Assembly: GCF_002892535.1 (NCBI RefSeq)
Contig: NZ_CP024847.1
Span: 1,860,001-1,924,000 of the forward strand
Direction: 5' to 3'
Length of the DNA stretch: 64,000 nt
Origin: Aquella oligotrophica
GTDB taxonomy: Bacteria; Pseudomonadota; Gammaproteobacteria; Burkholderiales; UBA11063
The first letter of the stretch is position 1. The number at the start of each line of letters is the position of its first letter. Below the pieces are notes generated by a model. The model ran no database searches, was not told the DNA's origin, and saw nothing but the letters and a program-made list of their open reading frames with translations. This document shows positions 54,978-64,000 of this stretch, piece after piece. The position numbers and the translations under genes are program-made.

Positions 54978-55850
54978 ATGTTAGCTAAAACCAAAGATTT
55001 AAAACTAGAAGTACCTAAAGCTAAAGGCTTCTGGAGTAATGTATTTAAACGTTTCAGTAAAAACAAACTAGCACTTTTAAGTCTATTAATCATTATCATA
55101 CTGACTTTAATGTGTATTTTTGTACCTATGCTAAGTAGCATCAGCTATGATAAAACAAACTGGAGCGAGATTCTTGAAATGCCAAATGCCAAACATTTAT
55201 TTGGTACTGACAATCTTGGTCGTGATCTATTTGTCAGAGCATTTATCGGCGGTAGAATTACCTTTGCCATTGCATTTGCTGCCGCCTTTGTTGTACTACT
55301 GATTGGTATTTTTTATGGGGCAATAGCGGGTTATCTAGGTGGCAAAATTGATACTATTATGATGCGAATAGTAGATATTCTTTATGGGATACCATTTCTT
55401 TTTTTCTGTATATTATTGATTACCCTATTTGGAAATAGCGTTGCCCTGTCATTTGTTGCAATTGCTGCTATCTCATGGCTTGATATGGCACGTATTGTTC
55501 GTGGTCAAACACTTAGTATCAAGCATAAAGAATATGTCGAAGCCGCACTAGTTTCAGGGGTTAGTAACCGAAAAATCATTACTCGCCATGTAATCCCCAA
55601 TTTACTTGGTGTTGTCATTGTATATGCAGCACTTACAGTACCTAATATGATTGTACTTTCAGCAGTACTCTCGTTTTTTGGCTTAGGCGTAACTGAACCA
55701 ATGACATCTTGGGGACTACTAATCGCTGATGGTGCGCAAAATATGGAATCATGGTGGTTACTATTATTTCCCGCAGGATTAATGACAATAACTTTATTAT
55801 CCTTTGCATTCGTATCCAATGGACTACGCGATGCACTTGATCCACGTTAA
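54978..55850 (+). CDS. oppC: Oligopeptide ABC transporter, permease OppC
   Basis: A 290-residue inner-membrane permease. OppC-type N-terminus (FWSNVFKRFSKNKLALLSLLIIII), then HLFGTDNLGRDLFVRAFIGGRITF, and an EAA loop EYVEAALVSGVSNRKIITRHVIPNLLG near residue 180. It starts 9 bases after oppB and pairs with it to form the membrane channel. Confidence 0.94.
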   Translation: MLAKTKDLKLEVPKAKGFWSNVFKRFSKNKLALLSLLIIIILTLMCIFVPMLSSISYDKTNWSEILEMPNAKHLFGTDNLGRDLFVRAFIGGRITFAIAFAAAFVVLLIGIFYGAIAGYLGGKIDTIMMRIVDILYGIPFLFFCILLITLFGNSVALSFVAIAAISWLDMARIVRGQTLSIKHKEYVEAALVSGVSNRKIITRHVIPNLLGVVIVYAALTVPNMIVLSAVLSFFGLGVTEPMTSWGLLIADGAQNMESWWLLLFPAGLMTITLLSFAFVSNGLRDALDPR

Positions 55851-55864
55851 TTAAGGCGATTTAT

Positions 55865-56839
55865 ATGAGTAGCAACAATCCTGTCTTAGAAGTAAGAGAT
55901 CTTAACGTAGAATTCAAAGTGATGGATGGTATCGTAAAAGCCGTAAATGGACTATCTTTTAAAGCTTATGACCAAGAAATAATCGGCGTAGTTGGTGAAT
56001 CAGGTTCGGGCAAAAGCCAAACTATGCTTGCTGTTATGGGCTTACTTGCCAATAATGCGAAAGTGTCTGGATCTGTTAAATTTATGGGGCAAGAATTGAT
56101 TGGCATGCCAGCTAAAGAACTAAATCGGATTCGAGGCGATAAAATTGGTATGATTTTTCAAGATCCCATGACTTCATTAAATCCTTACCTTAAAATTAGC
56201 TCACAAATGACTGAAGTTTTAATGCTACATAAAGGATTAAGCTATAAGGATGCCCTCAATCAGTCAGTTCAGATGCTTGAACATGTCAAAATCCCAGAAG
56301 CAAAAAACCGGATAAATCTCTACCCACATGAATTTTCTGGCGGAATGCGGCAGCGGGTCATGATTGCAATGACGTTACTTACAAGACCAAAGATACTAAT
56401 TGCTGATGAGCCAACAACGGCGTTGGATGTGACTGTACAAGCACAGATATTACAATTATTAAAAGAGCTTCGTAAGGAAATGGGAATGACGATTATTTTC
56501 ATTACCCATGATATGGGAGTAGTTGCCAATCTATGTGATAGGGTAAATGTGATGTATGGTGGCTGGTTAATGGAAACTTCCTCCATAATTGAAACATTTA
56601 ATAACCCAATGCATCCATATACACAAGCACTTTTATCTGCGATCCCTAGCCTTGACGCAGAAGTAGATAAGCTACATACTATTCCCGGTGAACCACCAAA
56701 TCTGCTTAACCTACCTAGCGGTTGCCCATTTCAGTCACGCTGTGAGAAAGTTACTGAAAAATGTCAAACCATAATTCCACTACATAAAGTTAATCCGCGC
56801 CATGTAGTTAAATGTACTTTGTATGGAAATCAGCAATGA
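55865..56839 (+). CDS. oppD: Oligopeptide ABC transporter, ATPase OppD
   Basis: A 324-residue ATPase. Walker A is GESGSGKSQTML near residue 41, the Q-loop FQDPMTSLNP, ABC signature FSGGMRQRVMIAMTL and Walker B ILIADEPTTALDVT. A C-terminal extension carries the cysteine-containing OppD/F motif PSGCPFQSRCEKVTEKC. It ends in a 4-base overlap (ATGA) with oppF. Confidence 0.94.
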   Translation: MSSNNPVLEVRDLNVEFKVMDGIVKAVNGLSFKAYDQEIIGVVGESGSGKSQTMLAVMGLLANNAKVSGSVKFMGQELIGMPAKELNRIRGDKIGMIFQDPMTSLNPYLKISSQMTEVLMLHKGLSYKDALNQSVQMLEHVKIPEAKNRINLYPHEFSGGMRQRVMIAMTLLTRPKILIADEPTTALDVTVQAQILQLLKELRKEMGMTIIFITHDMGVVANLCDRVNVMYGGWLMETSSIIETFNNPMHPYTQALLSAIPSLDAEVDKLHTIPGEPPNLLNLPSGCPFQSRCEKVTEKCQTIIPLHKVNPRHVVKCTLYGNQQ

Positions 56840-57825
56840 ATAAAATTCTTGAAGTTAAAAATCTAAAGGTATATTTCCACCTTAAATCAAGTTTCCTAAA
56901 ACCAGCAAAAATAGTACATGCGGTAGATGGTGTCAGCTTTGATGTCTATGAAGGGGAGACTTTGGGCATAGTTGGTGAATCTGGCTGTGGTAAATCATCT
57001 CTTGCGCGAGCACTAGTTGGGCTAAACCCAATTACTGGAGGAAGTGCCATATTTGACAATAAAATAGATTTGGCAAAAGCAGAAAGTAATGATTGGAATG
57101 AGGTGCATAAACAGGTTCAGTTTATTTTCCAGGATCCAGTTGCTGCTCTTGACCCTAGAATGACAATTGCTGAAATTATTGCCGAACCATTACAGACACT
57201 TTACCCAGATATGAATAAAAACAAAGTAATGTCACGAGTTTTGGAAACTATGAAATTAGTTGGTTTAAGTCATAATCAAATCAATCGCTACCCTACTGAG
57301 TTTTCAGGTGGGCAATGCCAGCGAATCGGTATTGCCAGAGCATTAATCTTAAACCCCAAAGTTCTCATCTGTGATGAGTCAGTCAGTGCCCTTGATGTTT
57401 CCATCAAGGCACAAATAATTAATTTGCTCCAAGATTTACAACAAAAACTAAAACTAACAATATTATTTATTTCTCACGATCTAAGCGTTATAAAACACAT
57501 AAGTGACCGGATACTAGTAATGTACCTTGGTAACATTATGGAGCTTGGAGATAAAGGATCTATTTACAAAAACCCGCTACACCCATATACTAGAGTTCTT
57601 TTAGCTGCAGTACCAATTGCAAACCCGGAACTGGAGAAACACAAGGAAACACAGCTACTTGAGGGGGAACTACCTTCACCATTAAATCCACCCAAAGGAT
57701 GCGTCTTTAATACAAGATGCACTCTCGCAGATGAAAAATGTCGGACTATGCGTCCTGAAAAGTCAGTATTTGATAACACTATTATCTGCTGCCACAAGGC
57801 AAATTACAATATCACCAAAAACTGA
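56836..57825 (+). CDS. oppF: Oligopeptide ABC transporter, ATPase OppF
   Basis: A 329-residue ATPase partner of OppD. Walker A GESGCGKSSLARAL, Q-loop FQDPVAALDPRMTI, signature FSGGQCQRIGIARAL and Walker B LICDESVSALDVS (the usual DEP is DES here). C-terminal cysteine motif PKGCVFNTRCTLADEKC follows. The ATG at 56836 overlaps the oppD stop; a longer start eight codons upstream is not needed. Confidence 0.94.
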   Translation: MNKILEVKNLKVYFHLKSSFLKPAKIVHAVDGVSFDVYEGETLGIVGESGCGKSSLARALVGLNPITGGSAIFDNKIDLAKAESNDWNEVHKQVQFIFQDPVAALDPRMTIAEIIAEPLQTLYPDMNKNKVMSRVLETMKLVGLSHNQINRYPTEFSGGQCQRIGIARALILNPKVLICDESVSALDVSIKAQIINLLQDLQQKLKLTILFISHDLSVIKHISDRILVMYLGNIMELGDKGSIYKNPLHPYTRVLLAAVPIANPELEKHKETQLLEGELPSPLNPPKGCVFNTRCTLADEKCRTMRPEKSVFDNTIICCHKANYNITKN

Positions 57826-57834
57826 CTATTCCAT

Positions 57835-57963
57835 TTACTTCTGGTGGCGCAGTGACTCATGACCTTTTGAAGCAATATGATATGCTCTTGACTCAAGTTC
57901 ACCTGCGGCTGCCATTGATTTTACAATCAATACAATTATATTTGACAACTTTTTGAAAAACAT
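57835..57963 (-). CDS. Candidate 42-residue protein
   Basis: A short ORF starting at the ATG at 57963 with AAAGGG eight bases before it. The N-terminal half is hydrophobic (MFFKKLSNIIVLIVKSM) and the C-terminal half polar (GELESRAYHIASKGHESLRH). I know no family. It ends ten bases from the convergent oppF stop. The ribosome-binding site and amphipathic layout give moderate support. Confidence 0.4.
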   Translation of the reverse strand: MFFKKLSNIIVLIVKSMAAAGELESRAYHIASKGHESLRHQK

Positions 57964-59445
<1,482 letters not shown>

Positions 59446-59448
59446 ATA

Positions 59449-59558
59449 GTTACTGCTCGGACTATCTCGCAATGGCTGTGTTGCAAGGCTCCTCATTTAC
59501 TTCTCATGTAAACCACGTCGCCTTGCGCCTTGCTCTGGCTACATATTCCAGCAGTTAC
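59449..59558. repeat. Dispersed intergenic repeat, copy B (full, with inverted termini)
   Basis: A 110-base element right after purA. Its left end GTTACTGCTCGGACTAT and the reverse complement of its right end, GTAACTGCTGGAATAT, agree at most positions, giving terminal inverted repeats of about 16 bases. The left 58 bases match copy A at 49892-49950. Contains CCTTGCGCCTTGC in the right half. No ORF inside. Probably a small non-autonomous or REP-like element. Confidence 0.75.
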
Positions 59559-59640
59559 AGAGCTGCATAATATGAGTAATTTCTCTAAATAATACCACCT
59601 ATTTCCGGGCAGTATTTTACAAATAGAATAAATCTAAGCC

Positions 59641-60090
59641 ATGAAAAATAATTTTGTCATGAATAACTGGCTAAGAACAGCAGGTATTCTCAATTGCTGT
59701 TTTAGTCATCCATTTTATCTGCTCTTTGCCTACTATATAGTAATGGCTACTGGCTTAAATAAAGAAATTGAGACTAATGTTTATTTGATTGATATCTTGC
59801 CATTTATGACAATTTTAATCATCTTAACAGGAATCCGTTTCTTGATATTCGCCAGAATACAGAATAAACTAAACCTTAGTAGACAAGAATTAATCGACTG
59901 GTTTATTAAGATTAACATCTGGTCTGCACCCGGATTATTTATTTTTGTAATGATGCTGATGCCAATTGAGGGAAATGTTTTCGGATTTATTTTTATTCCT
60001 GTCATTTTCATCACTGGAGTAATCATAGCTCCAATAATTTTAATTAAATCACTCCGCCTAGCAAAGAAATTAAAGAATGAAAGAACTTGA
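59641..60090 (+). CDS. Hypothetical integral membrane protein
   Basis: A 149-residue protein with about four hydrophobic helices (near 17-35, 45-68, 90-108, 112-135) and a basic end. Two or three starts are possible near 59641; the first ATG is used. It overlaps trmJ by 14 bases, so it is probably co-translated with it. Family unknown. Confidence 0.6.
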   Translation: MKNNFVMNNWLRTAGILNCCFSHPFYLLFAYYIVMATGLNKEIETNVYLIDILPFMTILIILTGIRFLIFARIQNKLNLSRQELIDWFIKINIWSAPGLFIFVMMLMPIEGNVFGFIFIPVIFITGVIIAPIILIKSLRLAKKLKNERT

Positions 60091-60811
60091 TAATATACAG
60101 GTAGTTCTCTGTAATACCTCTCACCCGGGGAATATTGGTTCAGCTGCAAGAGCTATGAAGACAATGGGCTTAACTAGATTAGTACTGGTAAATCCAATAT
60201 GTCAACCCGATGATCATTCCTTGGCTCTAGCCTCAAATGCAGCAGATGTAGTACTAAAAGCAAAAGTAATCGATACGTTAGATGAAGCGATTGCGGCTTC
60301 GAATTTGGCAATTGGCATGACTGGTCGTAAACGCGAATTTACTGCCCGATTACAAACCCCAAAAGAAATCACTCAAGAATTACTATCAGTAGTAAATACG
60401 AATCAGGAAGTCAGCATTATTTTTGGTAATGAACAAAATGGACTAACTATTGAACAACTTGAAAAATGCAACCGCATGGTAACTATTCCGGGTAACCCCG
60501 TATATTTTTCGTTAAATCTAGCGCAAGCAGTTCAAATTATGTGTTACGAGATTTATAGTAGCTACAATCCTGATTTAACTCATTTAAAAGATGAAAAACA
60601 GCAAATTAATCAGCATGATGTACAACACCTATTAAATAACTTTAGACAATTAATAAAGACTACGCCATATAATAAAAATGAGGATTTAACCATGCGTAGA
60701 TTACAACATATAATTCATAAAGCAGAGCTGGAACGAGATGAAGCCGATTTATTGCATGGTATAATAAAAGCTTCATTAAAACAAATTAATAAAGCAAATT
60801 TAGATGAGTAA
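60077..60811 (+). CDS. trmJ: tRNA (cytidine/uridine-2'-O-)-methyltransferase TrmJ
   Basis: A 244-residue SPOUT enzyme methylating the ribose of residue 32 in tRNA anticodon loops. Motif 1 NIGSAARAMKTMGLTRLVLVNP near residue 16, the loop AIGMTGRKREF, motif 2 IFGNEQNGLTIEQLEKCNRM near 120 and motif 3 PVYFSLNLAQAVQIMCYEI near 144 build the knotted SAM site. The gene overlaps murI by 8 bases. Confidence 0.92.
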   Translation: MKELDNIQVVLCNTSHPGNIGSAARAMKTMGLTRLVLVNPICQPDDHSLALASNAADVVLKAKVIDTLDEAIAASNLAIGMTGRKREFTARLQTPKEITQELLSVVNTNQEVSIIFGNEQNGLTIEQLEKCNRMVTIPGNPVYFSLNLAQAVQIMCYEIYSSYNPDLTHLKDEKQQINQHDVQHLLNNFRQLIKTTPYNKNEDLTMRRLQHIIHKAELERDEADLLHGIIKASLKQINKANLDE

Positions 60812-61610
60812 TAAAAATTCTCCAATTGGGGTATTTGATTCGGGAATTGGCGGACTAACCGTAGTAAAAAGTCTAATGCATAATTTGCCACAAGAGAACG
60901 TGGTCTATTTTGGTGACATTGCGCGGATTCCCTATGGTACCAAATCAGTTTCGACAATTAAAAAATTCACTGAACAAACGGTACGGTTTTTACTAAATCA
61001 GGATGTCAAAGCAATCATTATTGCCTGTAATACCATCTCGGCAGTAGCTAGAGATACTGTTCTCCAGCTAGCGGGAAACATTCCGGTAATTGATGTAATT
61101 TCTGCTGGTGCAAAGGCTGCAACCGCTAGTGCCAGTAAAATTGGCGTAATTGCAACCCCAGCAACGATTAATAGTAATGCCTACCCACGTGCAATCCAGC
61201 AACTTAACCCACAGGCAGAAGTGCACTCACAAGCTTGCGCCCTTTTCGTTAATATGATAGAAGAGGGGTTTATCAAGCACCCTGCCCTTGATCTGATAGC
61301 GGCTGAATACCTAACCCCATTACTCAAGCAAAAACTTGAAGCATTAATCCTTGGCTGTACTCATTACCCGCTAATTACAGAGACGATAGCTAAAATTGTT
61401 GGCAACAATATACAAATAATTGATCCGGCAATTACTGCAGTTAGCCTACTACAAGCAATTTTAAATAAAACCGGGCAGCTAAATCAGAATTTAACAACGA
61501 ATGGGAACTATCGCTTTTACGTAACTGATGTACCTATCAAATTCCAATCGATTGGCGAAATGTTTCTAGGACATCCGATGCAACATTTGGAAGTAGTTAG
61601 CGTTGAATAA
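60804..61610 (+). CDS. murI: Glutamate racemase
   Basis: A 268-residue cofactor-free racemase giving D-Glu for peptidoglycan. Catalytic Cys in IIACNTISAVARD near residue 73 and second Cys in LILGCTHYPLITE near 183. FDSGIGGLTV near 10 and GDIARIPYGTKS near 37 are family hallmarks. The stop shares one base with the tatD ATG (TAATG). Confidence 0.94.
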   Translation: MSNKNSPIGVFDSGIGGLTVVKSLMHNLPQENVVYFGDIARIPYGTKSVSTIKKFTEQTVRFLLNQDVKAIIIACNTISAVARDTVLQLAGNIPVIDVISAGAKAATASASKIGVIATPATINSNAYPRAIQQLNPQAEVHSQACALFVNMIEEGFIKHPALDLIAAEYLTPLLKQKLEALILGCTHYPLITETIAKIVGNNIQIIDPAITAVSLLQAILNKTGQLNQNLTTNGNYRFYVTDVPIKFQSIGEMFLGHPMQHLEVVSVE

Positions 61611-62350
61611 TGCTTATTTATGATTCACATTGCCACCTAGAGGCGATCAAAAATGACCCGCGCCAAACAAAAATAGCTATTCCGGCTATTTTACCTGAAG
61701 ATATAGAAGCGTTATTTAAATATCGTAAGCGTAATCCATATGCAAAAATAGGATTAGGCTTGCACCCTTGGTATGCTAATAAATTCATAAATTATTCTAA
61801 TGAGAACTTTAATAACTATCTGGAACAATTAATAGTAGAATACCAACCAGACTTCATTGGTGAATGTGGTCTTGATAAAAACAAACCTGAATTTGAACTC
61901 CAGCAAAAATTACTTCATATCCATTTAGAGCTCGCTAAAAAGCATCAAAAGCCAGTTGTTTTACACTCCGTACGTGCAACTAATGAATTATTATCAATCC
62001 TGAAGCAATATAAAAATCTACGTGGAATAGTACATGCCTTTAATGGCAATAGTGAAACCGCCAAGCAACTCCTACGCTTTGGCTTTTATCTTGGAATTGG
62101 TAGCCTGATTCTCAACCCAGAAAGCCAGTTAAGTAAGTCAATTGAGAAAATCCCGCTTAGCCAAATCATTCTTGAAACCGATGCACCATATATGCCACCA
62201 TATGAGGTGCAATACTCCCATCCTTACCATAGCCTTATTTATGCTGAACGTATTACTCAACTTAAAAAGATAGCATTAAGGGAAGTTATCAGTAGTTCAA
62301 ATACGAATTGGAATAATCTATTCATTAGAAATATTTCTGTTAATAGTTAA
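61610..62350 (+). CDS. TatD family metal-dependent hydrolase
   Basis: A 246-residue amidohydrolase-fold protein of the TatD family (DNase/exonuclease-like). Ligands: DSHCHL at the start, Glu in FIGECGLDKN near 84, His in PVVLHSVRATNE near 121 (HSV rather than the usual HxR), VHAFNGNSETA near 147 and ETDAPYMPP near 193. The C-terminus is short compared with E. coli TatD. Cytosolic. No twin-arginine genes nearby. Confidence 0.85.
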   Translation: MLIYDSHCHLEAIKNDPRQTKIAIPAILPEDIEALFKYRKRNPYAKIGLGLHPWYANKFINYSNENFNNYLEQLIVEYQPDFIGECGLDKNKPEFELQQKLLHIHLELAKKHQKPVVLHSVRATNELLSILKQYKNLRGIVHAFNGNSETAKQLLRFGFYLGIGSLILNPESQLSKSIEKIPLSQIILETDAPYMPPYEVQYSHPYHSLIYAERITQLKKIALREVISSSNTNWNNLFIRNISVNS

Positions 62351-62355
62351 CCATC

Positions 62356-63596
62356 TCATTTAATATACCGGAAGAAATCCTTATTCGGCGTAAACCAGAG
62401 ACTTACCAAAGATAAATAGCTGAAAGTAATGATAATTATTGAGGGAATATACAGGTTACCTGATTTACTAATCAGATAAGTCGATAAAAATACACCCAAG
62501 CCGCTAAAAAAGCCAAAAGTAAGATTATAGATAATGCTAATTGAGCCAAATTTATATTTTACTTCAAAAATACTATCAAGAACAGTTAGGATTTTTGATA
62601 GCATCAATCCAACAAAAAGCATACAAATTGATTCAAAAACTAGGATTTGAATATAATCATTCTTGATATAAGCTTTAAATAAAAAATATAAAATGATCTT
62701 GATTAATAAGCCAAGCACTATGTGTAACCTGCGCCCCAATTTTTGATGAAATATAGCACCAATAACTAATCCAGCTATTGAAAATAAGAAAATAACAACC
62801 TGCAAATTAAAAACGCTACTTTCGGAATAATTAAGATAACGAACTAGATAAAAGGGCATCACGGTTGAAAAGAAAGCATTTAGACTTGTCACAAAAGTCA
62901 GAAAACAAGTAAATCTAATGATAGTCCAGAAATTATTTCTAACACAGCTAACTGAATTTACAGCTTCATATAATACAACCTTTTCCTCCCCTCTGATAGC
63001 TCCTTACGTGTATGAAGATAAAAATAGATCGCAAAAATACAAAAAATTAATGGCATCAAAGAAATTATTATTTTATAGATGGGATTATTTACATCAGCAA
63101 GAGTAAGCTTTGTAAATGCAGCACCAAAATAAACCGCGATAAAATAGCAATTGCCGACAAACACCTTCCGAGCTGGCGAAAGTCTATCTTTATCTAGGAT
63201 TCTAACTATTGCTTCTGGGTAGATCGCCCCAAGTAATACCCCGATCAAAATACAGTTAAAAATCAAGGTGGCAATAGCATAGTTAATTGGGAAATAGGCA
63301 ACAAGATTAATGACAGCAATATTATAAAAAGCATATACCAAAACAAAGTATGGCAATAATGGTCTTTTAATTTTGTGGTGAAATAAAGAACGAATTGTAC
63401 CACCCAATGGACGAAATAAAAAAGATAAGGCATTAATAAAAGAAATTGAGAAGATTATGTCTCCCGTCGCACTAAAATGATGAAAGATATAATCTTGAGT
63501 TTTGATAAATGCCAGTGAATTATAAAAACCAATCATGGTAAGAATTACCACCAAGATGAAAGTATCAATTTGAGATTTATAGATTTTAACTGACAT
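62356..63596 (-). pseudogene. MFS transporter with a single-base frameshift
   Basis: Two adjoining minus-strand frames are halves of one 12-TM transporter. The first half (63596 down to about 62990) has the N-terminal six helices including FLFRPLGGTIRSLFHH, and stops at 62958 after RKRLYYMKL. The second half continues in another frame from about 62990 with EEKVVLYEAVNSV and then the remaining helices (FTCFLTFVTSLNAFFSTV onward). Adding one G in the GGGG run at 62988-62991 restores one frame of 413 residues. Either a genuine mutation or an assembly/sequencing error. The ATG at 63596 is used. Confidence 0.8.
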
Positions 63597-63698
63597 AATA
63601 CTTTTAAACAAAATTTATTGCCTATTTTACTATATTCGGCTGATAGCAGATTAAGTAATATAGTAAAATCGCTGATATTTATTGTTAGGCATTACACT

Positions 63699-64000
63699 AT
63701 GCGGATTATCTTTTTTCTCATCTGCTCTATTACATTACTTTCTTTTGCACAAGCGGAAGCAATAATTAATGGTGATGCAAGATTTGAACTTTATGAATCA
63801 CAAATTAGCAATAAAAGAGTTGCAGTCTTTGCCAATAACTCTTCACAAGTCAATGGACAGAATATTGTTGATTTTCTTAATAAGAAGCAAGTTAATATTG
63901 TTAAAGTATTTACCCCTGAACACGGCTTTAACGTTGAAGCAGATGCTGGTTCCGCAGTTAACAACCAAAATTCAGCCGACAGCAAACCCAAAATTGTCTC
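63699..64000 (+). CDS. DUF1343 / NamZ-like exported protein, N-terminal part
   Basis: About 100 residues are visible before the window ends. Signal peptide MRIIFFLICSITLLSFAQAEA, then VAVFANNSSQVNGQNIVDFLNKK and IVKVFTPEHGFNVEADAG. The pattern of VxxxNxSxxxxG followed by FxPEHGF is the N-terminal half of DUF1343 (YzbB/NamZ exo-beta-N-acetylmuramidase-like) proteins, which act on muropeptide sugars outside the cytoplasm. Truncated by the window edge. Confidence 0.75.
   Translation, partial: MRIIFFLICSITLLSFAQAEAIINGDARFELYESQISNKRVAVFANNSSQVNGQNIVDFLNKKQVNIVKVFTPEHGFNVEADAGSAVNNQNSADSKPKIV

Noticed and set aside
63791-63991. Minus-strand ORF at the window end.
   Set aside because: The opposite strand carries a clear signal peptide and DUF1343-like sequence over the same bases.

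Overview
This 64 kb window is chromosomal DNA of an AT-rich Gram-negative bacterium. The beta/gamma-proteobacterial character comes from a YaeR-type VOC protein, DUF1841, an Hda-like DnaA paralogue, PcnB with a basic tail, TrmJ, FeoA/FeoB, many lipobox-bearing lipoproteins and an outer-membrane porin tail. I do not assign a genus. One gene argues against a standard beta/gamma genome: the elongation factor P looks more like alphaproteobacterial EF-P and has an unusual tip loop.

Layout. 1-0.9 kb: end of a porin-like gene and a small ORF. 0.9-10.2 kb (minus strand): a tightly packed housekeeping operon (AI-2E family permease, hda, D-cysteine desulfhydrase-like gene, DUF1841, folD, rnr, mltG, tmk, holB, yaeR). 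10.5-19.1 kb (plus): a composite defence operon. 19.1-21.5 kb (minus): feoA-feoB and a Cys-rich Feo protein. 21.8-24.9 kb (plus): dapE-pcnB-trmB. 25-35.2 kb (minus): hemN, a membrane protein, then a trp operon reading trpE, trpG, trpD-C fusion, a small membrane protein, trpF-B fusion, trpA and a DAHP synthase, so tryptophan and shikimate entry genes lie together. 35.8-52 kb: efp, then an accessory stretch of lipoproteins (DUF1566/DUF1554, OmpA-like, GH19 chitinase, carbohydrate-binding), an ankyrin protein, a tyrosine recombinase, a LysR regulator, a methyltransferase, a lipase-like hydrolase and a Rieske oxygenase. 52.3-57.8 kb: complete oppABCDF. 58-62.3 kb: purA, a membrane protein, trmJ, murI, tatD. 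62.3-63.6 kb: a frameshifted MFS transporter. 63.7 kb to the end: start of a DUF1343/NamZ-like exported protein.

The most interesting region is 10.5-19.1 kb. A type I restriction-modification system (hsdM, hsdS, hsdR) has two other defence modules between its subunit genes. First comes a HEPN toxin-like gene followed by an MNT nucleotidyltransferase (antitoxin-like) domain that is fused in frame to the N-terminus of HsdS. Then come a four-TM protein and a DUF4868-like protein resembling KwaA/KwaB of the Kiwa antiphage system, and a small lipoprotein. Tying an antitoxin domain to the specificity subunit suggests a guard design in which damage to the restriction system frees a toxin; this is an inference.

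Other points: EF-P lacks a Lys or Arg at the tip of its modification loop; an intergenic repeat element with terminal inverted repeats is present twice; palindromes lie upstream of trpE and purA; and Fur-like boxes lie before feoA and the LysR gene.
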